Source: JACCUZ01 sp038246575
Lineage (GTDB): Bacteria > Actinomycetota > Actinomycetes > JACCUZ01
Direction: 5' to 3'
DNA: 21,213 bases
Assembly (NCBI GenBank): GCA_038246575.1
Contig: JBBRVU010000059.1
Coordinates: 1-21,213 of the forward strand
Both the position numbers and the translations under genes were made by a program. The notes below the pieces were generated by a model that was given only the letters and a program-made list of their open reading frames with translations, searched no databases and was not told the origin of the DNA. This document shows, piece by piece, positions 13,836 to 21,174 of this stretch. Numbering within the stretch: position 1 is the first letter of the stretch; each line of letters begins with the position of its first letter.

Positions 13836-14447
13836 TCAGGGTGACTCGGCAAGCGCCTGCCGGCGCACCAGCAGGGCGCGCTGCCCGATCGTGATCGTGG
13901 AGCCGATCGCGACGTACCAGAGCGCGACGGCCTGCACCCAGGGGACACCGAGGCCGTCCAGGCCGGTCGCGACGAGCACGATGACCAGCCGGTCGGCCCG
14001 CTCGGTGATCCCGACGTTGGCGGTCATCCCGAGGCCCTCGGCGCGAGCCCGGGCGTAGGACACGACCGCCCCCGTCGACAGGCCATAGACGGCCAGCGCG
14101 ACAAGCAGCAGATCGTCGCCCTTTCCGGCGTACCAGAGAGCGATGCCGGCGAAGACCGCCGCATCGCCCACCCGGTCCAGCGTCGAGTCCAGCCAGGCCC
14201 CCCACCGGCTCGAGCTCTCGATCATGCGCGCCATCGTGCCGTCGACGAGGTCGGAGAAGACGAACAGCGTGATCACGATGGTGCCCCAGAAGAACTCGCC
14301 CCTGGGATAGAACGCGAGCGCGCCGAACGCCACCCCCAGGGTGCCGATCAGCGTGACGACGTCCGGGCTCACCCCACGGCGGACGAGGAACGCCGCGGTC
14401 GGTGTGAAGATACGCGTGAACAGTGCACGCGCAAAGCGGTTGAGCAC
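13836..14447 (-). CDS. pgsA: CDP-alcohol phosphatidyltransferase, phosphatidylinositol phosphate synthase
   Basis: This 203-residue integral membrane enzyme transfers a phosphatidyl group from CDP-diacylglycerol to inositol phosphate, making the lipid precursor of PIMs. The family signature DX2DGX2AR...GX3DX3D is complete: D66, D69, G70, then G83, D87 and D91 (SDLVDGTMARMIES and GAWLDSTLDRVGDA). Several hydrophobic helices follow. I chose GTG 14447 because it starts just before the conserved LNRFARALFTRIFTP and has GGGGAGA upstream. The longer open frame to 14699 has no homology. The GGGGAGA overlaps a 12-bp palindrome (14453-14464). The genes after it (patA- and pimA-like) support the inositol specificity. 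Confidence 0.92.
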   Translation of the reverse strand: MLNRFARALFTRIFTPTAAFLVRRGVSPDVVTLIGTLGVAFGALAFYPRGEFFWGTIVITLFVFSDLVDGTMARMIESSSRWGAWLDSTLDRVGDAAVFAGIALWYAGKGDDLLLVALAVYGLSTGAVVSYARARAEGLGMTANVGITERADRLVIVLVATGLDGLGVPWVQAVALWYVAIGSTITIGQRALLVRRQALAESP

Positions 14448-14587
14448 GGTCTCCCCGATCGGGGTCGGCGGTCGGTCACGACGCGTGGATCGTAGCGAGG
14501 ACCGCCGCCGCCACCCCCTTGTGCCCGGCCACGTCCCGGGTGAAGGCTCTGGGACACACCCAGCGGTCTCGAGCGGAGGCGGTCGTG
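14448..14587. other. Divergent intergenic region between pgsA and the EF-G2-like gene
   Basis: These 140 bases separate pgsA (minus) from the EF-G2-like gene (plus), so they should hold two divergent promoters. A -10-like TACGAT lies at 14494-14489 on the minus strand, but no convincing -35 partner was found. The palindrome CCCCGATCGGGG (14453-14464) covers the pgsA ribosome-binding site. On the plus side GGAGG at 14575-14579 serves the ATG at 14588, and a small inverted repeat (GTCCC/GGGAC, 14533-14555) lies upstream of it. Confidence 0.5.
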
Positions 14588-16738
14588 ATGGTCCAGTCGA
14601 GCAGCAGTGCCGGAGCCGCCGGAGGTGCGCCGGCGGCCGACCAGCCGGGGTCCGTGCGCAACGTCGTGCTGGTCGGCCACTCGGGTGCCGGAAAGACAAC
14701 GCTGGTCGAGGCGCTGCTCACAGCCACCGGCACCATCAACCGCGCCGGACGAGTGGAGGACGGGACAGCGGTCACCGACTTCGACGAGGCCGAGCAGCGC
14801 CAGCAGCGCTCGATCTCGCTGGCGCTCGCACCCCTCGTCCATGCCGGGGTCAAGGTCAACCTGCTCGACACCCCGGGCTACGCGGACTTCGTCGGCGACC
14901 TGCGCGCCGGGCTGCGGGCGGCCGACGCCGCGCTCTTCGTCGTCTCGGCAGTCGACGGGGTCGATGGCGCGACCCGGATGCTGTGGGAGGAGTGCGCCGC
15001 CGTCGGCATGCCACGTGCGGTGGTCATCACCAAGCTGGACAAGGAGCGAGGCGACTTCGACGAGGCGGTGGCGATCTGCCAGCGCGTGTTCGGCGACGGG
15101 GTGCTGCCGCTGTACCTCCCGTTGGCCGCCGACGACGGGTCCCCGGCCGGCTTGCTCGGGCTGCTCTCGCGCAAGGTGTTCGACTACTCCGGTGAAAGCC
15201 GGGTGGAGCGCGACCCCGACCCTGAGCACATCCCGCTGATGGACACGGCGCGCAACAACCTCATCGAGGGGATCATCGCCGAGTCCGAGGACGAGTCGCT
15301 CATGGAGCGCTACCTCGGCGGCGAGGACATCGATCTCAAGGTCCTCGTCGACGACCTCGAGACCGCCGTCGCCCGCGGTTCGTTCTACCCCGTCCTTGCG
15401 GCCTCTTCGCCGACGGGGCTCGGCATGACCGAGCTGCTCGAGGTCGTCACCCAGGGGTTCCCGTCCCCGCTCGAGCACGAAGTCCCGCCGGTCACGGCAC
15501 CCGACGGATCACCGCGGGGACCGCTGTCCTGCGACCCGACCGGGCCGCTCGTAGCGGAGGTGGTCAAGACGACCACCGACCCGTACGTCGGCCGGATATC
15601 GCTGGTCCGCGTGTTCTCGGGGACCGTGCGACCCGACGAGACGGTGCACGTCTCCGGCCACCTGAGCGACTTCTTCGGCGACGACCGCGGGCACGCCGAC
15701 CACGACGTGGACGAGAAGGTGGGGGCGCTGTCGTCCCCGCTGGGCAAGACGCAGCGCATCGTGTCCCAGGCCATCGCCGGTGACATCTGCGCGGTGGCGA
15801 AGCTGACCCGGGCCGAGACCGGCGACACGTTGTCCAGCGTGGACGAACCGCTGCTCATGGAGCCATGGGTGATGCCCGAGCCGCTGCTTCCGGTGGCCGT
15901 CGTGGCCCGGTCAAAGGCCGACGACGACAAGCTCGCGCAGGGGCTTGGGCGCCTGGTCGCCGAGGACCCGACGCTGCGGTTGGAGAACAACTCCGAGACC
16001 CACCAGATGGTGCTGTGGTGCATGGGCGAGGCCCACCTCGACGTGCTGCTGGACCGGCTCACGAACCGCTACGGCGTCGAGGTCGACTCCGTGCCCCTGC
16101 GGGTGCAGCTGCGCGAGACGTTCGCCGGAAAGGCGGTCGCCAAGGGTCGCCACGTCAAGCAGTCCGGTGGCCACGGCCAGTACGCCGTCTGCGACATCGA
16201 GGTCGAGCCGCTGGAGTCCGGGGCAGGCTTCGAGTTCGTGGACAAGGTCGTCGGCGGCGCCGTCCCCCGGCAGTTCATCCCGTCGGTGGAGAAGGGCGTC
16301 CGCACCCAGATGGAGCGGGGGGTCGCAGCCGGCTATCCCGTCGTGGACATCAGAGTCACCCTGCTCGACGGCAAGGCGCACTCCGTCGACTCCTCGGACA
16401 TGGCCTTCCAGACGGCGGGGGCGCACGCCCTCAAGGAGGCCGCCAAGGGCACCCGCATCCACATGCTCGAGCCGGTCGACGAGCTGTCGGTGCTGGTGTC
16501 CGACGAGTACGTCGGGGCGGTGATGAGCGACCTGTCCACCCGGCGCGGCCGCGTTATCGGCACCGAGCCGGTGGGCTCCGGCCGGTCGCTGGTCAAGGCA
16601 GACGTGCCGCAGACCGAGATCACCCGCTACGCGGTGGACCTGCGCTCGCTCTCCCACGGCACGGGCACCTTCTCCCGCACCTACCTGCGCCACGAGCCGA
16701 TGCCCGCCCAGCTCGCTGCCAAGCTCCAGGAGGAGTAG
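14588..16738 (+). CDS. Elongation factor G-like protein, EF-G2 type
   Basis: This 716-residue translational GTPase has GHSGAGKT (30-37), DTPGYADF (94-101) and TKLDKE (148-153) as the P-loop, G3 and G4 motifs. Domains II to V follow, with AKGRHVKQSGGHGQYAVCDIEVEP in domain IV. The switch I region reads RQQRSISL (71-78) instead of the RGITI of ordinary EF-G, which marks the EF-G2-like branch. A mycobacterial member (FusA2/EF-G2) is reported to bind nucleotides but to differ from EF-G in ribosome-dependent GTPase activity, so it should not be assumed to translocate. ATG 14588 has GGAGG eight bases upstream; GTG 14585 is an alternative. It stands alone on the plus strand and ends six bases before the convergent toxin gene. 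Confidence 0.9.
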   Translation: MVQSSSSAGAAGGAPAADQPGSVRNVVLVGHSGAGKTTLVEALLTATGTINRAGRVEDGTAVTDFDEAEQRQQRSISLALAPLVHAGVKVNLLDTPGYADFVGDLRAGLRAADAALFVVSAVDGVDGATRMLWEECAAVGMPRAVVITKLDKERGDFDEAVAICQRVFGDGVLPLYLPLAADDGSPAGLLGLLSRKVFDYSGESRVERDPDPEHIPLMDTARNNLIEGIIAESEDESLMERYLGGEDIDLKVLVDDLETAVARGSFYPVLAASSPTGLGMTELLEVVTQGFPSPLEHEVPPVTAPDGSPRGPLSCDPTGPLVAEVVKTTTDPYVGRISLVRVFSGTVRPDETVHVSGHLSDFFGDDRGHADHDVDEKVGALSSPLGKTQRIVSQAIAGDICAVAKLTRAETGDTLSSVDEPLLMEPWVMPEPLLPVAVVARSKADDDKLAQGLGRLVAEDPTLRLENNSETHQMVLWCMGEAHLDVLLDRLTNRYGVEVDSVPLRVQLRETFAGKAVAKGRHVKQSGGHGQYAVCDIEVEPLESGAGFEFVDKVVGGAVPRQFIPSVEKGVRTQMERGVAAGYPVVDIRVTLLDGKAHSVDSSDMAFQTAGAHALKEAAKGTRIHMLEPVDELSVLVSDEYVGAVMSDLSTRRGRVIGTEPVGSGRSLVKADVPQTEITRYAVDLRSLSHGTGTFSRTYLRHEPMPAQLAAKLQEE

Positions 16739-16744
16739 CTGGGA

Positions 16745-17131
16745 CTAGCGAGGTCGGCGCCTCTCGGTGCCGGCCGCCAGCCGCGCTGCGATGACCGCGA
16801 CATCGTCGATGACCCCGCTCGAGACCTCGATCACGAGGTCGTACACCTCGTCGTTCGTCAGCGTCAGCCTGCGTCCGTTCATGCCGTAGAACGCGATCGT
16901 CGCGGCGAGCGCGAGTCGCTTGTTGCCGTCGACGAGGGCGTGATTCTTCGCGAGAGAGTGCAGCAGTGCGGCGGCCTTGTGGTCGAGGTCCGGGTACGCG
17001 TCCGCACCGAACGCGCTGGCCATCGGTCTGGCCAGCGCAGACTCCAGCAGCCCCATGTCGCGCACAGTGACTTCAGTGTGGATGGCGCGCCCGGCGACGT
17101 GGAGCAGCTCCCCGATCTCGAGGTAGATCAC
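16745..17131 (-). CDS. Doc/Fic-family toxin (death-on-curing type)
   Basis: This 128-residue protein carries the Fic/Doc core HALVDGNKRLA (H64, D68, N70, K71, R72). Doc toxins phosphorylate elongation factor Tu and stop translation, whereas larger Fic proteins AMPylate targets; the short length and N-terminal MIYLEIGELLHVAGRAIH fit Doc. The phenylalanine usual in HxFx(D/E)GN is leucine here. GTG 17131 overlaps the stop of the antitoxin gene by four bases (GTGA), the usual antitoxin-first order. Its stop lies six bases from the convergent EF-G2-like gene. Confidence 0.85.
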   Translation of the reverse strand: MIYLEIGELLHVAGRAIHTEVTVRDMGLLESALARPMASAFGADAYPDLDHKAAALLHSLAKNHALVDGNKRLALAATIAFYGMNGRRLTLTNDEVYDLVIEVSSGVIDDVAVIAARLAAGTERRRPR

Positions 17132-17331
17132 TGTCCGAGACGCTCGAGGGCCTCCGCGTAGCGGGGCAGCTCAGCGTCGAGGACCTCGTCGAGAAGCTCC
17201 CGCCGGCTGGTGGACTCGATGTAGTCCCGCACAGCCTGACGCGCGACCTCCTGCATGGACCTCTGCTCGCGCGCTGCCGTGCGCCGGAGCGCCTCGGTCT
17301 CGTCGTCGGTCAGCCGCAGGGTCATCGCCAT
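17128..17331 (-). CDS. Ribbon-helix-helix antitoxin, partner of the Doc-type toxin
   Basis: The 67-residue protein begins MAMTLRLTDDETEALRRTAAR, the beta strand and first helix of an RHH (CopG/Arc-like) DNA-binding domain, followed by RSMQEVARQAVRDYIE as the second helix. The C-terminal part (RRELLDEVLDAELPRYAEALERL) is charged and likely binds the toxin. This pairs an RHH antitoxin with Doc, not the classical Phd. ATG 17331 is used; ATG 17325 is also possible. The transcript may be leaderless, since a -10-like TATCTT lies at 17343-17338. Direct repeats of GGTATC just upstream are a candidate operator for autoregulation. Confidence 0.82.
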   Translation of the reverse strand: MAMTLRLTDDETEALRRTAAREQRSMQEVARQAVRDYIESTSRRELLDEVLDAELPRYAEALERLGQ

Positions 17332-17337
17332 CCCCGT

Positions 17338-17357
17338 AAGATACCAGATGTGATACC
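17338..17357 (-). promoter_or_regulatory. Candidate antitoxin operator and -10 element
   Basis: On the minus strand, GGTATC occurs twice with a 12-bp period (17357-17352 and 17345-17340). The second copy runs into TATCTT (17343-17338), a -10-like hexamer that would start transcription at about the antitoxin ATG. RHH antitoxins commonly bind short repeats over their own promoter. No good -35 is visible. Confidence 0.4.
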
Positions 17358-17370
17358 GCGCGGCGAGAAG

Positions 17371-17784
17371 TCAGCGGCTGCCGGGGCGGTCCTGCGGGAG
17401 GCGGGCGAGGGCTGGGGTCGCGCCGGGCAGCCGGGCCCGCACCCTCGCCACGAGGCGGTAGACGCCCTCGGCGAGCCAGGAGAGCGGTGGCGCCAGCATC
17501 AGCCGGCCGGCGTAGGACCAGGGGGCGCCGGACACGATGAGCACCCGGGCGACCGCCATCGCTCCGTGCGAGATCCGCCCTGAGGGTTCGACGACGTGCA
17601 ACGAGGCCTCAGCCTCGGCCGTGCTCAGGCCGAACGCCGCGAGGTCCGCCGTCTGGGACGGCTCCCAGTCCACCCGGTCGGGCAGCACCGCCAGCGCCTG
17701 CTCGGCCGTACGGCTGCAGAAGCCGCAGGTGCCGTCGTAGAGGACGACCGGCCGCGTCAACCGTGGACCACCCCGGCTAGTCAT
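17371..17784 (-). CDS. DCC-family (DUF393) thiol-disulfide oxidoreductase-like protein
   Basis: This 137-residue protein shows the family motif YDGTCGFC (16-23) with a CXXC pair (C20, C23) after a predicted beta strand (PVVLYDG). Later stretches include HVVEPSGRISHGAMAVARVL and a hydrophobic PLSWLAEGVYRLVARVRARLPG near the C-terminus, as in other members. The substrate is unknown. Its ATG (17784) overlaps the end of the HIT gene by eight bases, so the two are co-translated. There is no signal peptide, which suggests a cytosolic or inner-face protein. It ends 39 bases before the antitoxin start. Confidence 0.87.
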   Translation of the reverse strand: MTSRGGPRLTRPVVLYDGTCGFCSRTAEQALAVLPDRVDWEPSQTADLAAFGLSTAEAEASLHVVEPSGRISHGAMAVARVLIVSGAPWSYAGRLMLAPPLSWLAEGVYRLVARVRARLPGATPALARLPQDRPGSR

Positions 17785-18295
17785 CGGCCCACGCCTCGGC
17801 CAGGGCTGCTCTGGTGTCGGCCATCAGCTGCGGCATCACCTTCGTGTCGGCCACCACGGTCATGAAGTTCGCGTCGCCGCCCCAGCGCGGAACGACGTGC
17901 TGGTGCAGGTGCGCGGCCAGCGATCCGCCGGCCACCCCACCGAGGTTGAGCCCGACGTTGAACCCGTGCGGCGACGAGGCCCGCCGGATGGCGAGCACCG
18001 CCTTCTTCGTGAACTCGGCGAGCCCGGCGGTCTCGGCGTCGTCGAGGTCCTCCAGCCCCGCCACGTGCCGGTACGGCACCACCATCAGGTGCCCAGGGTT
18101 GTACGGGTGCTTGTTCAGGACGGCGTAGACAGCGTCGCCGCGGGCGACAACGAGACCGTCAGCGTCGTCCATGCCGGGGATGCAGCAGAACGGGCACGTG
18201 TTGTCGACCTCCTCGTCTCCGGTGTCGGCGGTGACGTAGGCGAGCCGGTGCGGTGCCCACAGCCGCTCGAGCCGGTCGTTGGAGGCACCGGTCAC
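17777..18295 (-). CDS. HIT-family hydrolase/phosphorylase, Ap4A-phosphorylase-like
   Basis: The 172-residue protein has the histidine triad H129-L-H131-Q-H133 (AAHLHQHVVPRW) and an upstream CPFC (34-37) that may bind zinc with other residues. HPYNPGHLMVVPYRHV is the usual HIT block. The homologue at the same position in Mycobacterium tuberculosis (Rv2613c) is an Ap4A phosphorylase, and ThrRS-type enzymes make diadenosine polyphosphates, so the pairing makes sense. The GTG at 18295 lies ten bases after the thrS stop; no Shine-Dalgarno is clear, which suggests coupling to thrS. The open frame upstream lies within thrS. In mycobacteria pgsA comes next; here the accessory block intervenes. Confidence 0.9.
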   Translation of the reverse strand: MTGASNDRLERLWAPHRLAYVTADTGDEEVDNTCPFCCIPGMDDADGLVVARGDAVYAVLNKHPYNPGHLMVVPYRHVAGLEDLDDAETAGLAEFTKKAVLAIRRASSPHGFNVGLNLGGVAGGSLAAHLHQHVVPRWGGDANFMTVVADTKVMPQLMADTRAALAEAWADD

Positions 18296-18305
18296 GATGA
18301 CGGGG

Positions 18306-20276
18306 TCACAGCTGGATCCGGTCAGCCACCGCGGCCACGATCTCCTCGACCGCGTCCCCGATGGCGACGCCGTTCTTCTGCTCGCCGCTGCGGTAGCGGA
18401 AGGACACCGCTCCCTTGGCGACGTCCTCATCGCCGGCGAGCAGCATGTAGGGCACCTTCTGCTTCTGCGCGGTGCGGATCTTCTTTTGCATCCGGTCGTC
18501 GGAGGTGTCCACCTCGACCCGGATCCCGCGGGCCTGCAACGTCGCGGCCACCTCCTGCAGGTAGCCGACGTGCTCGTCGGTGATGGGGATCGCCACCACC
18601 TGCACCGGAGCCAGCCAGGGCGGGAAGGCGCCGGCGTAGTGCTCGACCAGCACCCCGAGGAACCGCTCGATCGACCCGAACTTGGCCGAGTGGATCATCA
18701 CCGGCTGCTGCCGCGACCCGTCGGCGGCCTGGTACTCCAGGCCGAAGCCGGCCGGCTGGTTGAAGTCGTACTGCACCGTCGACATCTGCCAGGTCCGGCC
18801 GATGGCGTCCCGGGCCTGCACCGAGATCTTGGGCCCGTAGAAGGCCGCACCGCCCGGGTCGGGCACCAGCTCGAGCCCGGTCTCGGTGGCGGCGTCGGAG
18901 AGGATCTTGGTGGCGACCTCCCACTGCTCGTCGGTGCCGATGAACTTGTCCGACCCCGGGTCTCTGGTCGACAGCTCGAGGTAGAAGTCCTCGAGTCCGA
19001 AGTCCTTGAGCAGCCCCAGCAGGAAGCTCAGCAGGTGCTGGATCTCGCCGGGCGCCTGCTCGGGCGTCACGTAGGAGTGCGAGTCGTCCATGGTCAGGCC
19101 GCGGACCCGGGTCAAACCGTGCACGACCCCGGACTTCTCGAACCGGTAGACCGCACCGAGCTCGAAGAGCCGCAGCGGCAGCTCCCGGTAGGACCGCCCG
19201 CGCGACCGGAAGATCAGGTTGTGCATCGGGCAGTTCATGGCCTTGAGGTAGTAGTTGCTGCCCTCCATCTCCATCGGCGGGAACATCGTGTCGGCGTAGT
19301 AGGGCAGGTGCCCCGAGGTCTCGAACAGTCCCTGCTTGGAGATGTGCGGGGTGCCGACGAAAGCGAAGCCCTCCTCGAGGTGCCGGCGGCGGACGTAGTC
19401 CTCCATCTCGCGCTTGATGACCCCGCCCTTGGGGTGGAAGACGGCCAGCCCGGAACCGAGCTCGTCGGGGAAGGAGAACAGGTCGAGCTCGGCACCGAGC
19501 TTGCGGTGGTCGCGCTTCTCGGCCTCGGCCAGCCGGTGCAGGTGCGCCTTGAGCGCGTCGCGCGACTCCCATGCGGTGCCGTAGATCCGCTGCAGCTGTG
19601 GGTTCTTCTCGCTGCCCCGCCAGTACGCCGCGGCGGACCGCATCAGCTTGAATGCCGGGATGGTCCGGGTGGTCGGCAGGTGCGGGCCGCGGCACAGGTC
19701 CTTCCAGGCCAGCGAGCCGTCCTTGCGCAGGTTGTCGTAGATGGTCAGCTCACCGGCACCGACCTCGGCCCCTGCTCCGTCGGCGGCGTCGGCCGCCCCC
19801 GGGCCCTTGAGCCCGATCAGCTCCAGCTTGTACGGCTCGGTTGCCAGCTCGGCCCGCGCCTCGCTGTCGGTGACCACCCGACGGGCGAACGACTGGCCCT
19901 CCTTGACGATCTGCTGCATCCGCTTGTCGATGGCGGAGAGGTCGTCCGGGGTGAACGGGGTCGGCACGTCGAAGTCGTAGTAGAAGCCGTTCTCGATCGG
20001 CGGCCCGATGCCCAGCCTCGCATCGGGGTAGAGCTCCTGCACGGCCTGGGCCATCACGTGTGCGGTCGAGTGCCGCAGGACCGCCCGACCGTCCTCGCTG
20101 TCGATCGCCACCGGTGCGACCGACTCGCCGGCCTGCACGACGTACGCCAGGTCCTTGAGCTCGTCGCCGACCCGGGCGGCGACGACCGCGCGGTCATCGC
20201 CCAGCACCTCGCCCGCCGTCGTCCCGGCGGCGACGTTTCGCTCGCTGCCGTCGACGGTGATGACCAGGTCGGACAC
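18306..20276 (-). CDS. thrS: Threonyl-tRNA synthetase
   Basis: ThrRS charges tRNA-Thr and edits mischarged serine. The 656-residue protein starts at GTG 20276 with GAGAGG upstream. It has an N-terminal TGS domain (about 1-60), the editing domain with H69, H73 (RHSTAH), C195 and H199 (DLCRGPH), and the class II catalytic core with zinc ligands C349 (MNCPMH), H400 (DDSHSY) and a later histidine in VMIHSAKFGSIERF. The anticodon-binding domain closes the protein. A small Ala/Gly-rich insert (GPGAADAADGAGAEVGAG, about 158-175) interrupts the editing domain before ELTIYDNL. It is the first gene of thrS-HIT-DCC. Confidence 0.97.
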   Translation of the reverse strand: MSDLVITVDGSERNVAAGTTAGEVLGDDRAVVAARVGDELKDLAYVVQAGESVAPVAIDSEDGRAVLRHSTAHVMAQAVQELYPDARLGIGPPIENGFYYDFDVPTPFTPDDLSAIDKRMQQIVKEGQSFARRVVTDSEARAELATEPYKLELIGLKGPGAADAADGAGAEVGAGELTIYDNLRKDGSLAWKDLCRGPHLPTTRTIPAFKLMRSAAAYWRGSEKNPQLQRIYGTAWESRDALKAHLHRLAEAEKRDHRKLGAELDLFSFPDELGSGLAVFHPKGGVIKREMEDYVRRRHLEEGFAFVGTPHISKQGLFETSGHLPYYADTMFPPMEMEGSNYYLKAMNCPMHNLIFRSRGRSYRELPLRLFELGAVYRFEKSGVVHGLTRVRGLTMDDSHSYVTPEQAPGEIQHLLSFLLGLLKDFGLEDFYLELSTRDPGSDKFIGTDEQWEVATKILSDAATETGLELVPDPGGAAFYGPKISVQARDAIGRTWQMSTVQYDFNQPAGFGLEYQAADGSRQQPVMIHSAKFGSIERFLGVLVEHYAGAFPPWLAPVQVVAIPITDEHVGYLQEVAATLQARGIRVEVDTSDDRMQKKIRTAQKQKVPYMLLAGDEDVAKGAVSFRYRSGEQKNGVAIGDAVEEIVAAVADRIQL

Positions 20277-20433
20277 GGTGGAGCCTCTCGGACGCAGTGC
20301 GGTGCGGACGCCCGCGATGCTATCCGCCGGTCCCGGCGCCGCTCGCCCCGATTACCCCCCGTCCCACCGCAGTCGGCGGGGCTCCGACACGGTTACCGGT
20401 ACGCAGCTCCGCCAACCGGGCTGGCAGTCCGTG
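20277..20433. other. Intergenic region upstream of thrS
   Basis: These 157 bases separate thrS from the MOSC gene. I see no open frame with homology, no T-box and no clear riboswitch. TAGCAT (20322-20317, minus strand) could be a -10 for thrS but lacks a good -35. A short GC hairpin (CGCCGG/CCGGCG, 20325-20338) and a loose inverted repeat (GACACGG/CCGTGTC, 20385-20435) are present. Confidence 0.5.
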
Positions 20434-21039
20434 TCAGGCGGTGGTGTCGGTGACGGCGGCGCCGACGGTCAGCCTGCCCGGCCGCGCGACATCGGCGTAC
20501 ACACCGAGGCAGTGGTTCGGCTGCCGTACGACGGAGAGCTCGACGTCATCGGCGGACAGGCTGCGCCCCACCCAGTCGCGCTCGCTGCCGGCGTCGGCCG
20601 CCAGCTCGAGGACGATGTTGGCGCGCGGGGCGGCGATGTCGCAGGCGTCGCACTCCTCGGCGTGCGACGCGTCGGCGATGGCAGCCGTGGACACGATGTG
20701 GACGGGCGCGACATCGACGAAGCCGGCACCGTCGCGGTGCTCGAGGTGCAGCGGCTGCCCCAGCCAGGTCGACAGCGCCTCGCCCGCAGCCTCGGCGTCG
20801 AGCCCGACCGCCGCGCCGGGCACGTCGACCCGCAGCTCGCCGTCGACCAGATGGGCGACGGCCTCGCGCAGCCGCGGCTGCTGCTTGGCCGTGACCGTCT
20901 GTCCGCCGGCGTCGGCCACCGCCCAGGACCGGTCACCGACGAGACCACCGCCCTGCACCTCGGACGACTCGATCGCGGCGCCGGACATGGACTTGACCGG
21001 GAAGATCCACAACTGACCGATGCGGGCGACGACAGACAT
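20434..21039 (-). CDS. MOSC-domain protein (MOSC N-terminal beta-barrel type)
   Basis: The 201-residue protein starts with RIGQLWIFPVKSMSGAAIESSEVQGGGLVGDRSWAVAD, the MOSC N-terminal barrel, and ends with a MOSC core including RANIVLEL and a cysteine in PNHCLGVYADVARPGRLTVG. MOSC domains handle sulfur on molybdenum cofactor or related N-hydroxylated-compound reductases; the cysteine is the likely sulfur carrier. No molybdenum gene is nearby, so the substrate is open. I chose ATG 21039; GTG 21057 is possible. The open frame extends to 21111, but that start would lie inside tRNA-Val. Confidence 0.85.
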   Translation of the reverse strand: MSVVARIGQLWIFPVKSMSGAAIESSEVQGGGLVGDRSWAVADAGGQTVTAKQQPRLREAVAHLVDGELRVDVPGAAVGLDAEAAGEALSTWLGQPLHLEHRDGAGFVDVAPVHIVSTAAIADASHAEECDACDIAAPRANIVLELAADAGSERDWVGRSLSADDVELSVVRQPNHCLGVYADVARPGRLTVGAAVTDTTA

Positions 21040-21078
21040 GTCGCCATTGTCGCTCACCGCGGGTCGACGAGAAGCGGG

Positions 21079-21152
21079 TGGACGATACTGGACTCGAACC
21101 AGTGACCTCACGCGTGTGAAGCGTGCGCTCTAACCAACTGAGCTAATCGTCC
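21079..21152 (-). tRNA. tRNA-Val (anticodon CAC)
   Basis: The minus strand folds as a complete cloverleaf of 74 bases: acceptor GGACGAT/ATCGTCC, D stem GCTC/GAGC, anticodon stem CACGC/GCGTG with loop TTCACAC, variable AGGTC, T stem ACTGG/CCAGT with loop TTCGAGT, discriminator A. The anticodon CAC (21118-21116) reads GTG valine codons, which this GC-rich genome uses heavily. CCA is not encoded. A -10-like TAGGAT (21171-21166) lies upstream. Confidence 0.96.
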
Positions 21153-21174
21153 GAAGGCGACGTCGATCCTAGCG

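Noticed and set aside
14369..15478. Minus-strand open frame (369 codons) opposite the EF-G2-like gene and extending upstream of pgsA
   Set aside because: It overlaps the EF-G2-like gene, whose motifs are complete, and shows no homology.
20277..20433. T-box or other riboswitch upstream of thrS
   Set aside because: No T-box sequence, specifier hairpin or T-tract terminator is visible; only short GC stems are present.
18279..20453. Long plus-strand open frame antisense to thrS
   Set aside because: ThrRS is complete on the minus strand with all catalytic motifs. The plus-strand product is rich in His, Leu, Val and Gly and matches no family I know.
21040..21111. Extended MOSC start at 21111
   Set aside because: The extra codons would overlap the 3' half of tRNA-Val, and the added residues do not belong to the MOSC fold.
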